NCBI GenBank assembly: GCA_035610835.1
Contig: JAYJML010000069.1
Coordinates: 1 to 64,000 of the forward strand
Reading direction: 5' to 3'
DNA: 64,000 nucleotides
DNA from: Ophiura sarsii
Lineage: Eukaryota; Echinodermata; Ophiuroidea; Amphilepidida; Ophiuridae
The translations under genes and the position numbers were made by a program. The notes under the pieces are model-generated. The model did no database searches and was not told the DNA's origin. It saw nothing but the letters and a program-made list of their open reading frames with translations. Positions 35,667 to 47,598 of the stretch are shown in pieces (within the stretch, counting starts at the first letter, position 1; every line of letters begins with the position of its first letter).

Positions 35667-38522
35667 TATGGCAAGTATATTGCACAATAGAACAGAAAAA
35701 CCAGGTTTATCAACCGATAAACCTGGATTTTCGCCGATAAACTTGGTTTTTCAATTCGATTGTCATAGTTAATCGAAAAACCAGGTTTATCAAAAAAAAC
35801 CTATGACAATCGAATTGAAAAACCAATTTTATCTGCGAAAAACCAGCTGAGGTTTCTCGGTCGATAAACCTGGTTTTTCAAAAACTATGACAATCGAATT
35901 CGAAAAACCAGGAAAGACCGCCGTTTGACTGGGGAAAAACCCTTCAGAAAAGAAATAAGTTGGCGCACCTAACGCAAGTACACCAAATTTCAGAAATCAT
36001 CGGATACCATTGATCCTAACCTTATTCCGCATTTCCCCTAAATTAAAAGTTACACACTTTCATCAAATTTGCCTCGAAAGTTCGCGTTCGAATCACGAAA
36101 AAACCCTGAAAATTCGGCAGCTTTGCAAATATTTACATGGTGAACAATTAGCGATCGATTTAATTATCTAGAAACAATCCAGTCCCTAAAATCCATATGA
36201 AATGAATAAAATCAGGTTTATTTGTGAACCAAACTTATTTTCTTGCATGAAACAGTGCTATTGTAATATGAAACGCTGATCAGGTCGTATCTAAAATAAT
36301 AAATAGGATTTCTGCACCAAAATGTTAGGTGTTATTTTTTTCATTTTGCAAACACCATATTTCCGATGTCAAATACACTTTTTAGTACTACCAAATAATG
36401 GTGTACACGTCTATTAGCCTGTTACTGTAAACTATTTTGTTAAACCACACTTTTGACTCATAATTATATAAAACAATATCAAAATTGATATATAAACTTG
36501 AAAAAAATAGTGTTTCGAAACAACCAGAACTCTTCGAAACTCTTGCGTACTGTGGCACATCTTCAAAAAGACTAAAGCTGCGAACATACTACACTTACAT
36601 ATACGCTCCAACGCTGCGCTCTCGCTCAACGGTAGCGTTGGGCCATAGCGTTGGGTCAGACTTTGTACGCTCAGTGCAACGCTATCAAGTTGACCCGATT
36701 TGAACATGAGCGTTGGATGTAGCGTTAACTGCTCTCTCGAAAAGCGTTGATTAATCAAATTATCGGAAAACGCTTTGCTGATCAAGCGTTGCTTCAATCC
36801 TTTTCGTAAGCTGGGGACGTTGGAGCCAGTGGCGGCACCAGCATAATTGAGGGGGTGCATTTGGGGGGGAGGGGCAAAAAAAAATTAGAGGGGGGGGCAT
36901 AAACAAAAACGATGCGTTCGAAGCGCGCACATTTTGTGTGCCTTTTTTACGCTTAAATGGTCAAATTTGCTCTAATACTAACTAATTTGGTATGAATATG
37001 CTCGCTTGCGCGCAAAATTTAGCTGCTAAAAATGGTCAACATTTGGTCTTATAGACGTTATTCATATTATTAGCGATTTCAGGCTAAAGAGGGAGACATA
37101 CTCGATGTGACGTCACTAATCACAACGAAAGCGAGGCCAACGATGGTAAATTACGTAAACATTGGTGTCATGTGACATGAAAAAAAATGTTGGGAGGGGG
37201 GAGGGGCAAACTGGGGGTGGGGGGGGGGGGGGGGGGGGGGGGGACTGTCATTTAGAATGCTGATTCAGGGACTTCTCTGAGTTCTAGTATGAGTAACGTA
37301 CGGTAAAATCGTTCATGGAATAAAACCCAGTCACATTGTAATTGCTTCGTACATTTGTATGTGTGTCGTAGGCTAACGTGTTTACATCATATGTTATCAT
37401 ATTCGATTGTTGGCGTTCTACGAGAAGTTCTTCTGACTGTCGATGTTTCGTGTGTAGGCCACCATATTGTTTGTGCAATCTCGATTCCTTATTTTAGAGT
37501 ACAAATGTCGTATTTAATATCACGCGTGAAACCATGTAGCGATCACACGGCGGTTTTCAATTCGATTGTCATAGGTTTTTTTGATAAACCTGGTTTTTCG
37601 ATCGAAAAACCAGGTTTTTCGAATTCGATTGTCATAGTTTTTGAAAAGCCTGGTTTTTCGATCGAAAAAACTAGGTTTCTCGATCGAAAAACTAGGTTTC
37701 TCGATCGAAAAACCAGGTTTCTCGGCCGATAAACCAGGTTTCTCGGCCGATAAACCTGGTTTTTCAAAAACTATGACAATCGAATTAGAAAAATCTGGTT
37801 TTTCAATCGAAAAACCAGGTTTATCAAAAAAAACTATGACAAACGAATTGAAAAACTAAGTTTATCGACGAAAATCCAGGTTTTCTCGGTCGATAAACCT
37901 GTTTTTTCGAATCGAAAAACCAGGTGTTTCGAATTCGATTGTCATAGTTTTTGAAAAACCAGGTTTCTCGGTCGATAAACCTGGTTTTTTAAAAAAACGA
38001 TGACAATCGAATTCGAAAAACCTGGTTTTTCAATCGAAAAACCAGGTTTATCAAAAAACCTATGACAATCGAAAATGAAAAACCAAGTTTATCGGCGAAA
38101 AACCAGGTTTCTCGGTCGATAAACCTGTTTTTTCAAAAACTATGACAATCGAAGTCGAAACACCTGGTTTTTCGATCGAATAACCAGGTTTATCAAAAAA
38201 AAACTATGACTATCGAATTGAAAACAAAGTTTATCGGCGAAAAACCTGGTTTCTCGGTCGATAAACCAGGTTTTTCAAAAACTATGACAATCGAATTCGA
38301 AAAAACCTGGTTTTTCGATTGATAAACCAGGTTTATCGATTCGATTGTCATAGTTTTTGATAAACCTGGTTTATCAGCCGAAAAACTAAGTTTATCAAAA
38401 AACTATGACAATCGAATTGATAAACCTGGTTTTTCGATTTGATAAACCTGGTTTTTCGATCGAAAAACCAGGTTTATCAACGAAAAAACAGGTTTTTCTG
38501 TTCTATTGTGCAATTTGCCATA
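35667..38522. mobile_element. Foldback-type element with repeat-built arms, 2.86 kb
   Basis: Outer ends are inverted copies: TATGGCAA, then TTGCACAATAGAACAGAAAA at the left, and the reverse complement at the right (38483-38522). GTAGTG flanks both sides (35661-35666 and 38523-38528), a candidate 6 bp target duplication. Both arms (35667-35930 and 37545-38522) are built from many inverted copies of AAAACCAGGTTT(A/T)TCG, with GATTCGATTGTCATAG-like spacers. The arm-core junctions are also inverted (CCGCCGT and ACGGCGG). The core, 35931-37544, has no recognised gene. It contains a palindrome-rich block with AGCGTTGG words (36600-36835), possibly the 5' end of another element (CAGTGGCGGCACC, 36835), and a 25 nt G run at 37219-37243. 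Confidence 0.8.
37219..37243 (+). repeat. Poly(G), 25 nt
   Basis: Uninterrupted G run inside the foldback element core. Confidence 0.9.
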
Positions 38523-38560
38523 GTAGTGTCGCGGGGAACACATGTATTTTAAATGAATGT

Positions 38561-38698
38561 GCCCTGCCCTGCCCTTCCCTGCCCTGCCCTTCCCTGCCCT
38601 GCCCTGCCCTTCCCTGCCTTGCCCTTCCATGCCCTGTTCTGCTCTGCCCTGTCCTGTCCTGCTCTGCCATGTCCTTCTCTGCTATGCCCTACCCCTAA
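38561..38698 (+). repeat. Pentanucleotide minisatellite (CCCTG/CCCTT)n
   Basis: About 25 imperfect CCCTG, CCCTT and related pentamers, just upstream of the exon at 38798. Apparent Pro/Cys/Leu frames on either strand are repeat products. Confidence 0.9.
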
Positions 38699-38797
38699 AA
38701 GTAATCAACATAAATCGCAAATGTATTTTTCTTATTGTATAACAGATTGCGATAGCCTATCATTATTACGCATCTGGATTTCTCACATTGTATCAAC

Positions 38798-38903
38798 ATG
38801 GCATTAAGTTGTCAGAATTGTATACGTTCAACGTTTATGTTACTTCTTATCGTGTCTGTCTTGACACTTGTATCATACCAAGTTCCACGTATACGTTCAG
38901 CGG
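38798..38903 (+). CDS. First coding exon of a predicted type II membrane protein
   Basis: The ATG is in good context (CAACATGG), with an in-frame stop upstream at 38753-38755. It opens 35 codons plus one base and ends exactly at GGTAAGT, a strong splice donor (GT at 38904). The product starts with a short cytoplasmic-like segment (MALSCQNCIRST), then one hydrophobic helix (FMLLLIVSVLTLVSY) and a basic stretch (QVPRIRSA). This is the layout of Golgi-resident type II glycosyltransferases and sulfotransferases; a cleaved signal peptide is less likely because of its length. The donor is phase 1. The exon at 62993-63040 is open only when entered in phase 1. The catalytic part must lie beyond the window, so the enzyme class is unknown. 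A CCCTG minisatellite lies directly upstream and no TATA box is evident. Confidence 0.6.
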
Positions 38904-39929
38904 GTAAGTCGGGAAGGGATTTGATAACTGGTGATGGGATGATAAGAGATGGAATGTGAGTTTGTCTTAGTTTTTTTTTTCTACGGAAGGTTTATCTGGG
39001 GTTTTCCAACTGCACGATCACAGGTATATTACATATTTTAACTTTTCAAATAGACATAATTGCAGTAACTGACTTTAATGTTGGCTTCAAATACTTATTG
39101 TTTTAATGGTTCTCGATTATACAATTGTAATGATTTTGTTTGACCTTTCCCTAACCCTAACCCTAACCAGCCAGATTAGGATCAATTATTTAACCTTGAA
39201 GAGGTTTGAATCGGGCAAACAAAATTTAAAAATCTCGAATAGGGAAAATATTTAAAATAGACAATAGTCGGACATAAAACAAATGCACTATGACACGGGA
39301 GAAAAATACCTAAATTGTGCAAAATCAACAAAATGCCTCAAATTGCGGTAAATTTCACACAAAGCTGACGTGAAACTTCATAAGATGTTTGTGACATTTA
39401 ACGCAATTTAAGACACCTCACCAGCAATTTTGGAAATTAATTTTGTTGAACAACATAATACCACACATAACGCCACTTTTGCGGACATTTCATAAGCAAC
39501 TTTGGAGATTTCAGAAACACTTATGGAAACTATCATATAATACAACTACGCGAACTTTGTTTAATTGTTAGATAAAACTTATGGGAAATAAGTGCAAATT
39601 GGAGAAACCTTTTTAGGATTTTTAGAACCAAAATGTATGCAACTTTATAGTGCAATTCATTGACACTTCAGGGATTTTTTTTATCGATTTTGATCAACTG
39701 TTCCACTATGACATGAGGAAAAGACGTGACACATGGAACATACATAAGATGATACTTAAAGAAACTTATAGCTACATGATACCTATAATTATGTGTGTTA
39801 AACGTATAACGGGGAAGACAGGGGGCTTAATAGGTACACGTTTTATATACAATATCGGTGATTTTAAAACTGAAACGCAATAAAGTGTTTCATCGACGTG
39901 TCAGAAAAGCACATTATACTACAATTCGG
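38904..39929 (+). other. Start of large intron; short telomere-like tract
   Basis: No exon was seen. CCCTAACCCTAACCCTAACC occurs at about 39149-39168, a three-copy interstitial version of the metazoan telomere repeat. Confidence 0.5.
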
Positions 39930-41235
39930 GTATAGGAACACCGTCGAGTTAAAATATAATTCGGGCAGCCCTATTATAGGAACACCGTCGAGTTATAATA
40001 GCATTCGGGGTAGCCCTATATAGGAACACCGTCGAGTTATATTACCATTCGGGGTAGCCCTATATAGGAACACCGTCGAGTTATAATACAATTCTGGGTA
40101 GCCTATATAGGAACACCGTCGAGTTACAATTCAATTCGGGGTTGCCCTATACAGGGTGTATCAACAAAAATAACACTCTGTTCCATGGCGGTTGTCTACT
40201 TTTCAACACCACTGGACCATGACCAATTCACCGTCAGTGCAAAGCTCAATTAATAATGATAATATTCTGAAAATCTTAGATTAATCCAATGACCAGAAAA
40301 TGACATGGTTTACATTTTAATACTTTGCATTTATAAATATTGTAAATCATCTATCAATAACAATAGCAAAGATTAGTTTGGTATTCCTCTTAATTCTGGC
40401 ACAAATCATTAATAGCTACATAATCCACAAAATACATGAATATTTCTGTGCAATGTTCAATGTTGCCTGTAGGAAAGTTGTGGTAGGAAAGCACCAATCA
40501 TGGAAAAAGTGTGTTTATGCCAATCATTGATTGAGAAGAACATTTATACTTGGAAATTGGACTTGTAAGTCAACTTCAATTTCTGCCACAAGTATGATAA
40601 GAATAAAATTAATTTAGCATGATAAGAATATGACTAATTTCCCTTTAGCCTATTTAAATATGTAATATTCCACTGTCATGTTACTCTACCTTTACATTTG
40701 TTTACTGTGTGAATAACCATTGTACATACTACAAAATGAGTTGACTTGCCCAGTTGGTCACATTTTCCTTAATTGATGATGGATTTTGTTCATCTTTTCA
40801 CTGCATGTACTTTGCAATGAAATCAAATTGGTCATGGTTCAGTGGTTTTAATCAGGATTAAATCCACGCTGAACGACAGTCCTATTTTGTTGATACGCCC
40901 TGTATAGGAACACCGTCGAGTTATAATACCATTCGGGGTAGCCCTATATAGGAACACCGTCGAGTTATAGTACCATTCGGTGTATCCCTATATAGGAACA
41001 CTGTCGAGTTATAATACAATTCGGGTAGCCCTATTATAGGAACACCGTCGAGTTATAGTACCATTCGGTGTATCCCTATATAGGAACACTGTCGAGTTAT
41101 AATACAATTCGGGGTAGCCCTATATAGGGACACCGTCGAGCTATAATACAATTCGGGGTAGCCCTATATAAGAACACCGTCGAGTTATAATACAATTCGG
41201 GGTAGCCCAACATAGGAGCACCGTCGAGTTATATT
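39930..41235. repeat. 44-45 bp tandem array, split by a MITE
   Basis: About 13 units containing TATAGGAACACCGTCGAGTT, then ATAATACCATTCGGGGTAGC. Five units precede the mariner-type insertion at 40152-40902 and about eight follow it. Variants (AACACTGTCGAG, GACACCGTCGAG) are shared between neighbouring units. Confidence 0.92.
40152..40902. mobile_element. Mariner-type MITE inserted in the 45 bp array, TA TSD
   Basis: The ends CAGGGTGTATCAACAAAA and (inverted) TTTTGTTGATACGCCCTG, with a subterminal inverted CCACTGGACCATGACCAATT, enclose about 750 bp without a transposase. TA is duplicated (40150-40151 and 40903-40904). Removing the insert and one TA restores the array word CCCTATATAGG, so the target site is directly seen. 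Confidence 0.92.
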
Positions 41236-41275
41236 TTACCAGAATGATGCTGTTAATTGTGAATATTTTCAGAAA

Positions 41276-42254
41276 GGACTCCCTCAAAAAGTAGGACCTA
41301 CAGATTACAAAAATAATGAATGAAACAACTCATGAAGAAAAGTACAAGGTCTATGTTGTTTAAACATTCCTTTGTTCTTTTGATGAGGTATTTGATAATG
41401 TCTATAATTTTACCATCTCATATTATTCTGTTTGGTGCCATTTTGACAATTAGGTAGCAGTTTCTTGTGGCGACATCAGATCGAGAAGACAAGATTGTGA
41501 TAGTGACCCGTATGCAAAATTGTAATGCTGTTCTTTGTATTTGATTGCAAAACTGCCATGTTTACAGAAGAAGAAAAAAATAACAACATAAATAAATGTG
41601 AGCTTTTTAGGCGACGACGCAAAGTTCGTTACAGGTTGACTAACTCAGCGCAGATTCAGTTTTGCGAGAAACTGACACCCGGTCTGTATATCAGTAACGG
41701 ATAACGACCTACTGTACGTGCTGCTACGAAGGTGGATCAGTCAGTTCGGACAGTCTGTCACCAATACCGTCTTCATTGTGTTATGTCGTCCTTTACACCA
41801 TATTTCTAACGCTATTGTATGTACATTTAGCGGGGAAATATAGCCTGTATATAATTTGCCAAATCCATTTTCTGCAGCTACTTATCTACCTGTGAAATGG
41901 ACCCTACAAAGACGGTATCAAATCATGCTGCATCACGACAATGCAAGTCCTTATTTGATGGAACATCCACCCTAATCCCCCAAATTGGCTCCTGCGACTT
42001 CTGGCTCTTTCAACCAATCAAATTAAAGATCGATTAAGGATCCAAGACCTAGCCAAAGCTGTGCATTGAGAGATGAGACAATCCATACATTAGATTACCG
42101 CCCATCCTTCGATATGTGGAGGATGAGGATGCAACGATGTATAGATGACAATGCAAGCTTCTTCAAGGGAATGCGACCGACTGTAGTCTTTGACATTGTA
42201 TGACCATCTTTAGAAATATGGCCCAACTGACAGCACTTTTTGATCCACCCACTA
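41276..42254 (+). pseudogene. Decayed mariner transposase and flanking ends
   Basis: Plus-strand frames carry mariner DD34D-type signatures: LHHDNASPY followed by HPP, stop, SPKLAP, then in another frame CDFWLFQPIKLK, and near the C terminus FDMWRMRMQRCIDDNASFFK. These match the HDNA...HPPYSPDLAPCDFWLF block and the C-terminal helix typical of mariner transposases. Stops and frameshifts are frequent and the N terminus (before about 41640) is unclear. TCAAAAAGT-like words near 41283 and, inverted, at about 42234 could be the terminal repeats. Confidence 0.75.
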
Positions 42255-44201
42255 TTACATCAATGCCTAATTTCTTTATCCCACATAATCGGGTCCTCCA
42301 CCTACGCATCTGCCCATGAAGCTAGTATAGAAGACAAGGAGAAAGGTCTTGTTACGCAACCCTAGTCATGCAATTGTCCCATCAATTGCGCACACCTATT
42401 CTTTGAGCGATGATAATCACCGCCGAAGTTGCCAGCCAATTTAATTGGATTTTCAATCCAGTAAATTTGTGATACATTATGTGGCCTATTTTAAACATTG
42501 TCATAATAAGTGGTTCATTTTGGGATCGGAATGTACGTTCAAACATTGCTTTCTCTCTCCCAAATACACTCTCCGCGGTGCCAAGAACAATGTATTCAGA
42601 ATAAACTGAAAATAAAAGAATATTATCAAGTTTACTAAAAAATTGATTTTACATTGAATTTATATCATTTATTTTATTCTTCTGTTATATCAAGACAGAT
42701 ATGGTGTATAAGTAATTATCTTAAACCTTTTTAAGTGAGCGCGGATTCGCGCGATTTTTCTGTTGAAATATAAACTGTTCACCATTTTGAATATTGACTT
42801 ATTTTTATCTACATTTTGATCCACATCTTATAATATAAATCAACCGCCTGTCAATAGTTTCGTTATGATATGTACAGTATTTTGCCTGGTTTTTACACAT
42901 TTGCAATATCAAAAACATGAAGTTATTTACCAAAATTGGTAGTGCTTTGAGATAAATAGATATTTTCAATGCAAGAATTGAGGTAAACACGCTACAGTGC
43001 AACAGACCATAAATGCAATAAATATCAATTTGTTATGCATAGACCTGTATTGGATGTAAACAAGCACATTATAGGGGACTGGTATAGAAATCCATACACT
43101 GGCCTCTTGTGTATAACCATGCTTCACTGCACAGGTTTAACATAATGTTCTGCTAACGCGGGAAATTCAAATGCATGTTCCCTGACTGGTGAACCATTTG
43201 TTTGCATACACTAAAGCTAAGAGTGTGTACAGAATGTATACACACTGCTTAAATACAAATAACTAAAAACTGAAAACAAAATCACTAAAAGCGCCTTGAC
43301 CATTTTGTTGTTTATGTCTTAAGCTCTAATTTGATAGCTCACAAGCCAATATTAAAGTGTTGGTTATCTTCAAATAAATTCTCAATTATCGGTTCTTAAT
43401 TATGCAAATTATTCTAATAAATAAATAAATACAAAGATTTTATTTTTATTTTGCTTTGACAAAAGTATCAGAACTAGGGATATGCACAACATAACTGATT
43501 TCCAGTTTACCAGGGTATACACATCTCTAGTTATAAATTAAAATGTGTTTTGGACTTGATGCGAATTAAATATGCAAATAATACGCAAATGATGTTATTT
43601 TATATTTACGGTACGGCTTCTATATCATGTGACACCAAACTTGACTTCATTGAAGAAAAAAATTGGTGTTTTTCTGGTCATTATAGTGAGTTTGATATTT
43701 ATTGCATTTATGGTCTGTTGCACTGTAGCGTCGGACCATCAAGGGTGGGACTACCGCTTACTGCCGCTTTGTCAATCTACATTGATTTTTCCGCGGTAAC
43801 TTTGATTGTCAGTGCAATACACGTTGTAACAATGATTTAGCCTCTTTTGTGTAGTACCACGGTGATCATCATCGTCCCATTGATACTGGCAAGAAGTAAC
43901 TGCTGTCTTCTAACTTCATGATCTGCCGTGAGCCATATCACGTATTGTTCATCTTTGTCCTTTGTTCGATCAAATCTTTAACCAAGCTAACGTCTGTTAT
44001 TTATATGTTACCATTAGATCACGTCTAAACTGAAAATACTCAACAGTTAAAATCACAGTATTACCTAATCTAGGATTTCATAAAGGCTTACGCATATGTT
44101 CTCAATTTTGTATTAGCAAAAATACCTTACTAGATACCTTCATCATCCAATACTGGGACAAATCACTTCTGGTAGCATTTGTAACAGAATCGCCCGACTA
44201 G
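42255..44201. other. Intronic, nothing recognised
   Basis: AT-rich sequence without identifiable genes or repeats. The 96-codon frame at 43550-43840 shows no domain features. Confidence 0.55.
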
Positions 44202-44350
44202 AAGATAACGACGTTCCGGTATCGCTCGATACTGGAGCACAATCTGGTGTTCCAGTATCGGACGATAACGGGACAACATATCAGAATCGAGCGCTAATGG
44301 CAAATTTCAAGCGCCAGTATCGCACCTGAGACCTAAAGTACACTTTTTCC
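44202..44350 (+). repeat. Dispersed CCAGTATCG-rich repeat, copy B
   Basis: It shares with 1914-2054 the alternating CGATACTGG/CCAGTATCG words, GTTCC and the terminal GACCTAAAGTACACTTTTTC. Confidence 0.6.
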
Positions 44351-44827
44351 AGGTTATTTAAATGAATATCTATGTTGATATTGTCAATGTTTATTTTAAT
44401 CCGACAGGTTATTAAAATTCAACGCAACAAAAACTTGGGCAGACTTTCACAGACTACACATTTTAATTCCAATTTTGATCATGAAAAACGAAAACAATTA
44501 TTTTGTTGATATTTACCGCATATATAACAGGTCTGCAACGTACACTCAATTTGGTATTAGATGTGACACGGCTAGATACGACACGTCATTTTCAAAGTAT
44601 AGGTAAGCATAGACCCAAGAGGAAGGCAGGGTATGTGGTTGTGCAGACTTTTGAGTGGAATCGACATTGTACCAAGTTCTTAAAGTTATCCTAAGCTATA
44701 ATGTCAAAAGGAATGAGTAGTAAACCACTAATAATTGGTTGGTTACAGTTAGAAAACACAAAACAATAATGAAATGAAAAATATTTCAAATGCGGTTTAC
44801 AATTGTATATTTTTGTTACAGTCTATA

Positions 44828-46260
44828 CTATAGGTTTTCCCGGCCAATTTGAAAATGTTATCAACCAAATTAGCTTTCCAGTATTCAAATTCGCGCTAAA
44901 TTGAATGATTATCTAAACGTATATTTCTATTTCCTTATAACAGCATTCAATTTCATTTACGTGAATTCTATTTCATTTTAACATCGATCAATTTCATTTT
45001 CAAGTATTTAATTTCATTTTGACGCATTCAAATTCGCTTGTGTGTACGTGCACAAGGTTTAATGGTCATAATTACATTTTCATTTTCATTTATACGCAAT
45101 AAATTTAATATTTTGTAGATTCTATTAAAAAGCCGATGTGTTCAATCAGGGACAGTCGACTGTCCCTGGTTCAATTAAACCGCATTTGTCTTAGGCTTTC
45201 ACAGAAAAGAGGCCAAGAGTTGAGGAAGGGTTCGGGAATATTTTGATTCATTGTAAAAAGAGTAAAATGGTTATTGAGACGTATAAGGCTGATCCGGAAA
45301 GAAGGGTGGGGGGGGGGGGGGGGGGGGGCGGCGAATGTTTTCCTCTCAGGAGGAATTGACTGGCTATAAGACGCATACAAAAATGTCTTTAAAAGTGAAT
45401 ATTGTCACAGTCAATGGGTGACATTCAAGGAAAGTCAATTTGAGGCCTATCCTGCTTATAAAAATTGTTGGTGGCGGAATCATCAACGATTAGTCGCGGA
45501 GGGGCGGAGACCATTTAGGAGGGATGCAAACATTTTAATTAAAATGTTCTATGTGGTACTTGGCGTTTTTTAGGTGAGGGGTGCAGAGGGGCCATGAAAT
45601 TTAGGGATCCCCTCCACCAGGTTCCGCTGTCTATATTGACTTAATGCATTATGTGTCTATGAAAATGCTCTTTATAACATTTCCATCATATTTTGCTATT
45701 CTGATTTAAAAGTGTAGCCATTATTGGTTACACCAATGTAAATAATTTACGCCAATCTTTCATCTTTCTCTTCTCTTTTCTCACATACATTTTTTTATAC
45801 ATAATTGTATATTTATTACATATCGTTAATTTGTGGATATGTTTAATAAGGTCTTTAGGGATTTTCATCACTGTGTTGGCGCTTTTTGGTTTTCGTTTGA
45901 CGAATAATGATACGAATAATAAGGCATATAGATCGTTTAGTATTGCTAAATAGAATGCATTTATCGGGTAATTGTTTGCATATAAATTAATTCGAATGCA
46001 CGAGATGACACGTACCGCGATCGCTTGCGAATTTGATTGCAGTAATATTTAAAAGCGTGACAAAAACATTACATTGATTGCTTATATTGCGAAATGACAT
46101 GAGCGCATGGCTTGGTTGAATGCGGATATTACTAAATAGAATGCTTTTATTTGGAAATTGACATTCATTCTAAAACGTTCAATCAATTTAGCGCGAATTA
46201 AAACTACGTAAATACTAAATAGAATGCTTCAATTTCTAAATTGATCGGGAAAACCTATAG
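44828..46260. mobile_element. TIR element (CTATAGGTTTTCCCG ends), TA TSD
   Basis: CTATAGGTTTTCCCG, two bases, then CAATTT at the left, and its inverted copy at the right, are flanked by TA (44826-44827 and 46261-46262). Subterminal AATTCGCGCTAAATTGA is repeated inverted. The interior is rich in ATTTCATTTT and CTAAATAGAATGC words and holds a 21 nt G run. No transposase, so it is non-autonomous. Confidence 0.85.
45308..45328 (+). repeat. Poly(G), 21 nt
   Basis: Uninterrupted G run inside the 44828-46260 element. Confidence 0.9.
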
Positions 46261-46278
46261 TAAAGTATTCTTGGGTCC

Positions 46279-46362
46279 TGATGATACCGTAGATACTCGA
46301 TATCAAGCCGACTTTGAAACTGCTTTGAAACTCTGATAGAGATGGCGCCCTGTCGCGAGTAT
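46279..46362 (+). repeat. Dispersed ~85 bp repeat, copy A (inverted partner at 62640-62725)
   Basis: Contains ACCGTAGATACTCGATATCA, CTCTGATAGAGATGGCGCCC and CGCGAGTATATT. The reverse complement is found at 62640-62725. From 46363 to 47053 nothing else is recognised. Confidence 0.8.
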
Positions 46363-47053
46363 ATTATAATAAATTAATAAAAAAGCGGAGGGCACTGGAC
46401 GGAACCTGCTTCTGGACAGAAGTAACGGTATAAACTTGCTCTATGTAACAAACTTCGGCTAAAACTCAAGCTCTATGTGAAACATCCGACGACATAAACA
46501 AAGAATTAAAATTTTCAAACTAGAAAACTCTAATGATGAAGACGTTGACATGTACAAATGTCTGGTTGATAGTTGTGTAAAAATGACGCGCTGAAAATGG
46601 CGTAAGTAGGCATAATGTTCGTAGTATATACATGTAGTCAGTTGTTTGCGCGATCACTGATGAGAGAGATGAGCTCTTTCTGTTATGAAGATCCCTTAGA
46701 TTCTCCTAGTTAATTCTGTTGCATTAGATGCTCGATCATTCGGAGATCGAAATTTGAAGGTGCGTTGACGTTAATGAATTATGATCGAAATTATAGAACC
46801 CAGAACGCTTGACCTAAAAGTTGTCTGCCTCTAGTCCATCTTACTGTATATGGGGCAAGAGTTCCAACTGTTCTGACAGGTTTAGACAATATACATTTGA
46901 TTGTTAGCTTTCAGTGTGTGAGTTATGTATATTTCAAGTAAAATATCGGCCCCCTCCCAAAAAATCAAATCTCAAAATTACTCATTTGTGGTCGAATAAC
47001 TCGATAGATCACCACCAGTTCATTATTCATTGAAAACGACGATCGCTTCAATG

Positions 47054-47137
47054 AGTAGTATGGCCGAGCGGTTTAAGCTATAGACTATAAATCTATTGGA
47101 CTCTCCCCGCGTCGGTTCGAATCCTGCTGAATACCTT
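47054..47137 (+). tRNA. Class II tRNA-like relic (Leu/Ser type), probably pseudogene or SINE head
   Basis: A-box TGGCCGAGCGGTTTAAGC, an anticodon-arm stem ATAGA/TCTAT, a long variable region and B-box GGTTCGAATCC are in the right order and spacing for a Leu/Ser-type tRNA. The 7 nt loop CTATAAA gives anticodon ATA, which does not fit a class II tRNA. The acceptor and T stems do not pair well. Hence probably not a functional tRNA. Confidence 0.5.
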
Positions 47138-47598
47138 TTGTTACTAAAAGCGTATATTGACGTATATTTTTACTCCGCACATATTCATTCATGGATGTAA
47201 TTACCTACCTCCAGCATTGTCCAGAGTATCTTAACTGCATTATTACCAAGATGTTTCACATCTTAATGTCGGGAACCTTATAACCTTTAACAATTTTACA
47301 TTCCGATAAATGTGTTAATGCAAGATTTTTATTCAAATATTTGTTCTATTTATATTGGCCTACTCCTTTATTTTCATATCAGTTTGAAATAGTAAGGAGC
47401 TACACTTAAAGACTTTCCACGCGGCAGGCGTCTGTAGACGACATTCCCAAAATTCCCAAAATATTTCAAAAATTGAAATAAGTATACATGCCTATATTTT
47501 TGCATTAATCCTTTGGATAGACCTTGCAAGCTAGTAAGGGTTTCTGACAAATCTATTTTATATACAATAAAAGCAATTAACAGCCGCATGGAAAGTGT

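Noticed and set aside
36432..36860. 142-codon minus-strand frame in the foldback core
   Set aside because: Overlaps a palindrome-rich AGCGTTGG block; no recognisable domain and no transposase motifs.
36835..37250. Possible hAT-like 5' end CAGTGGCGGCACC inside the foldback element
   Set aside because: No matching right end or target duplication could be found.
37355..38698. Repeat-rich frames with FSIEKPGFS units and Cys/Pro-rich CCCTG frames
   Set aside because: They are open on both strands and arise from the ACCAGGTTT modules and the CCCTG minisatellite.
39149..39168. Telomere sequence (CCCTAA)n
   Set aside because: Only about three copies, flanked by ordinary sequence; not a telomere.
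43550..43840. 96-codon plus-strand frame
   Set aside because: No splice context, conserved motif or repeat homology.
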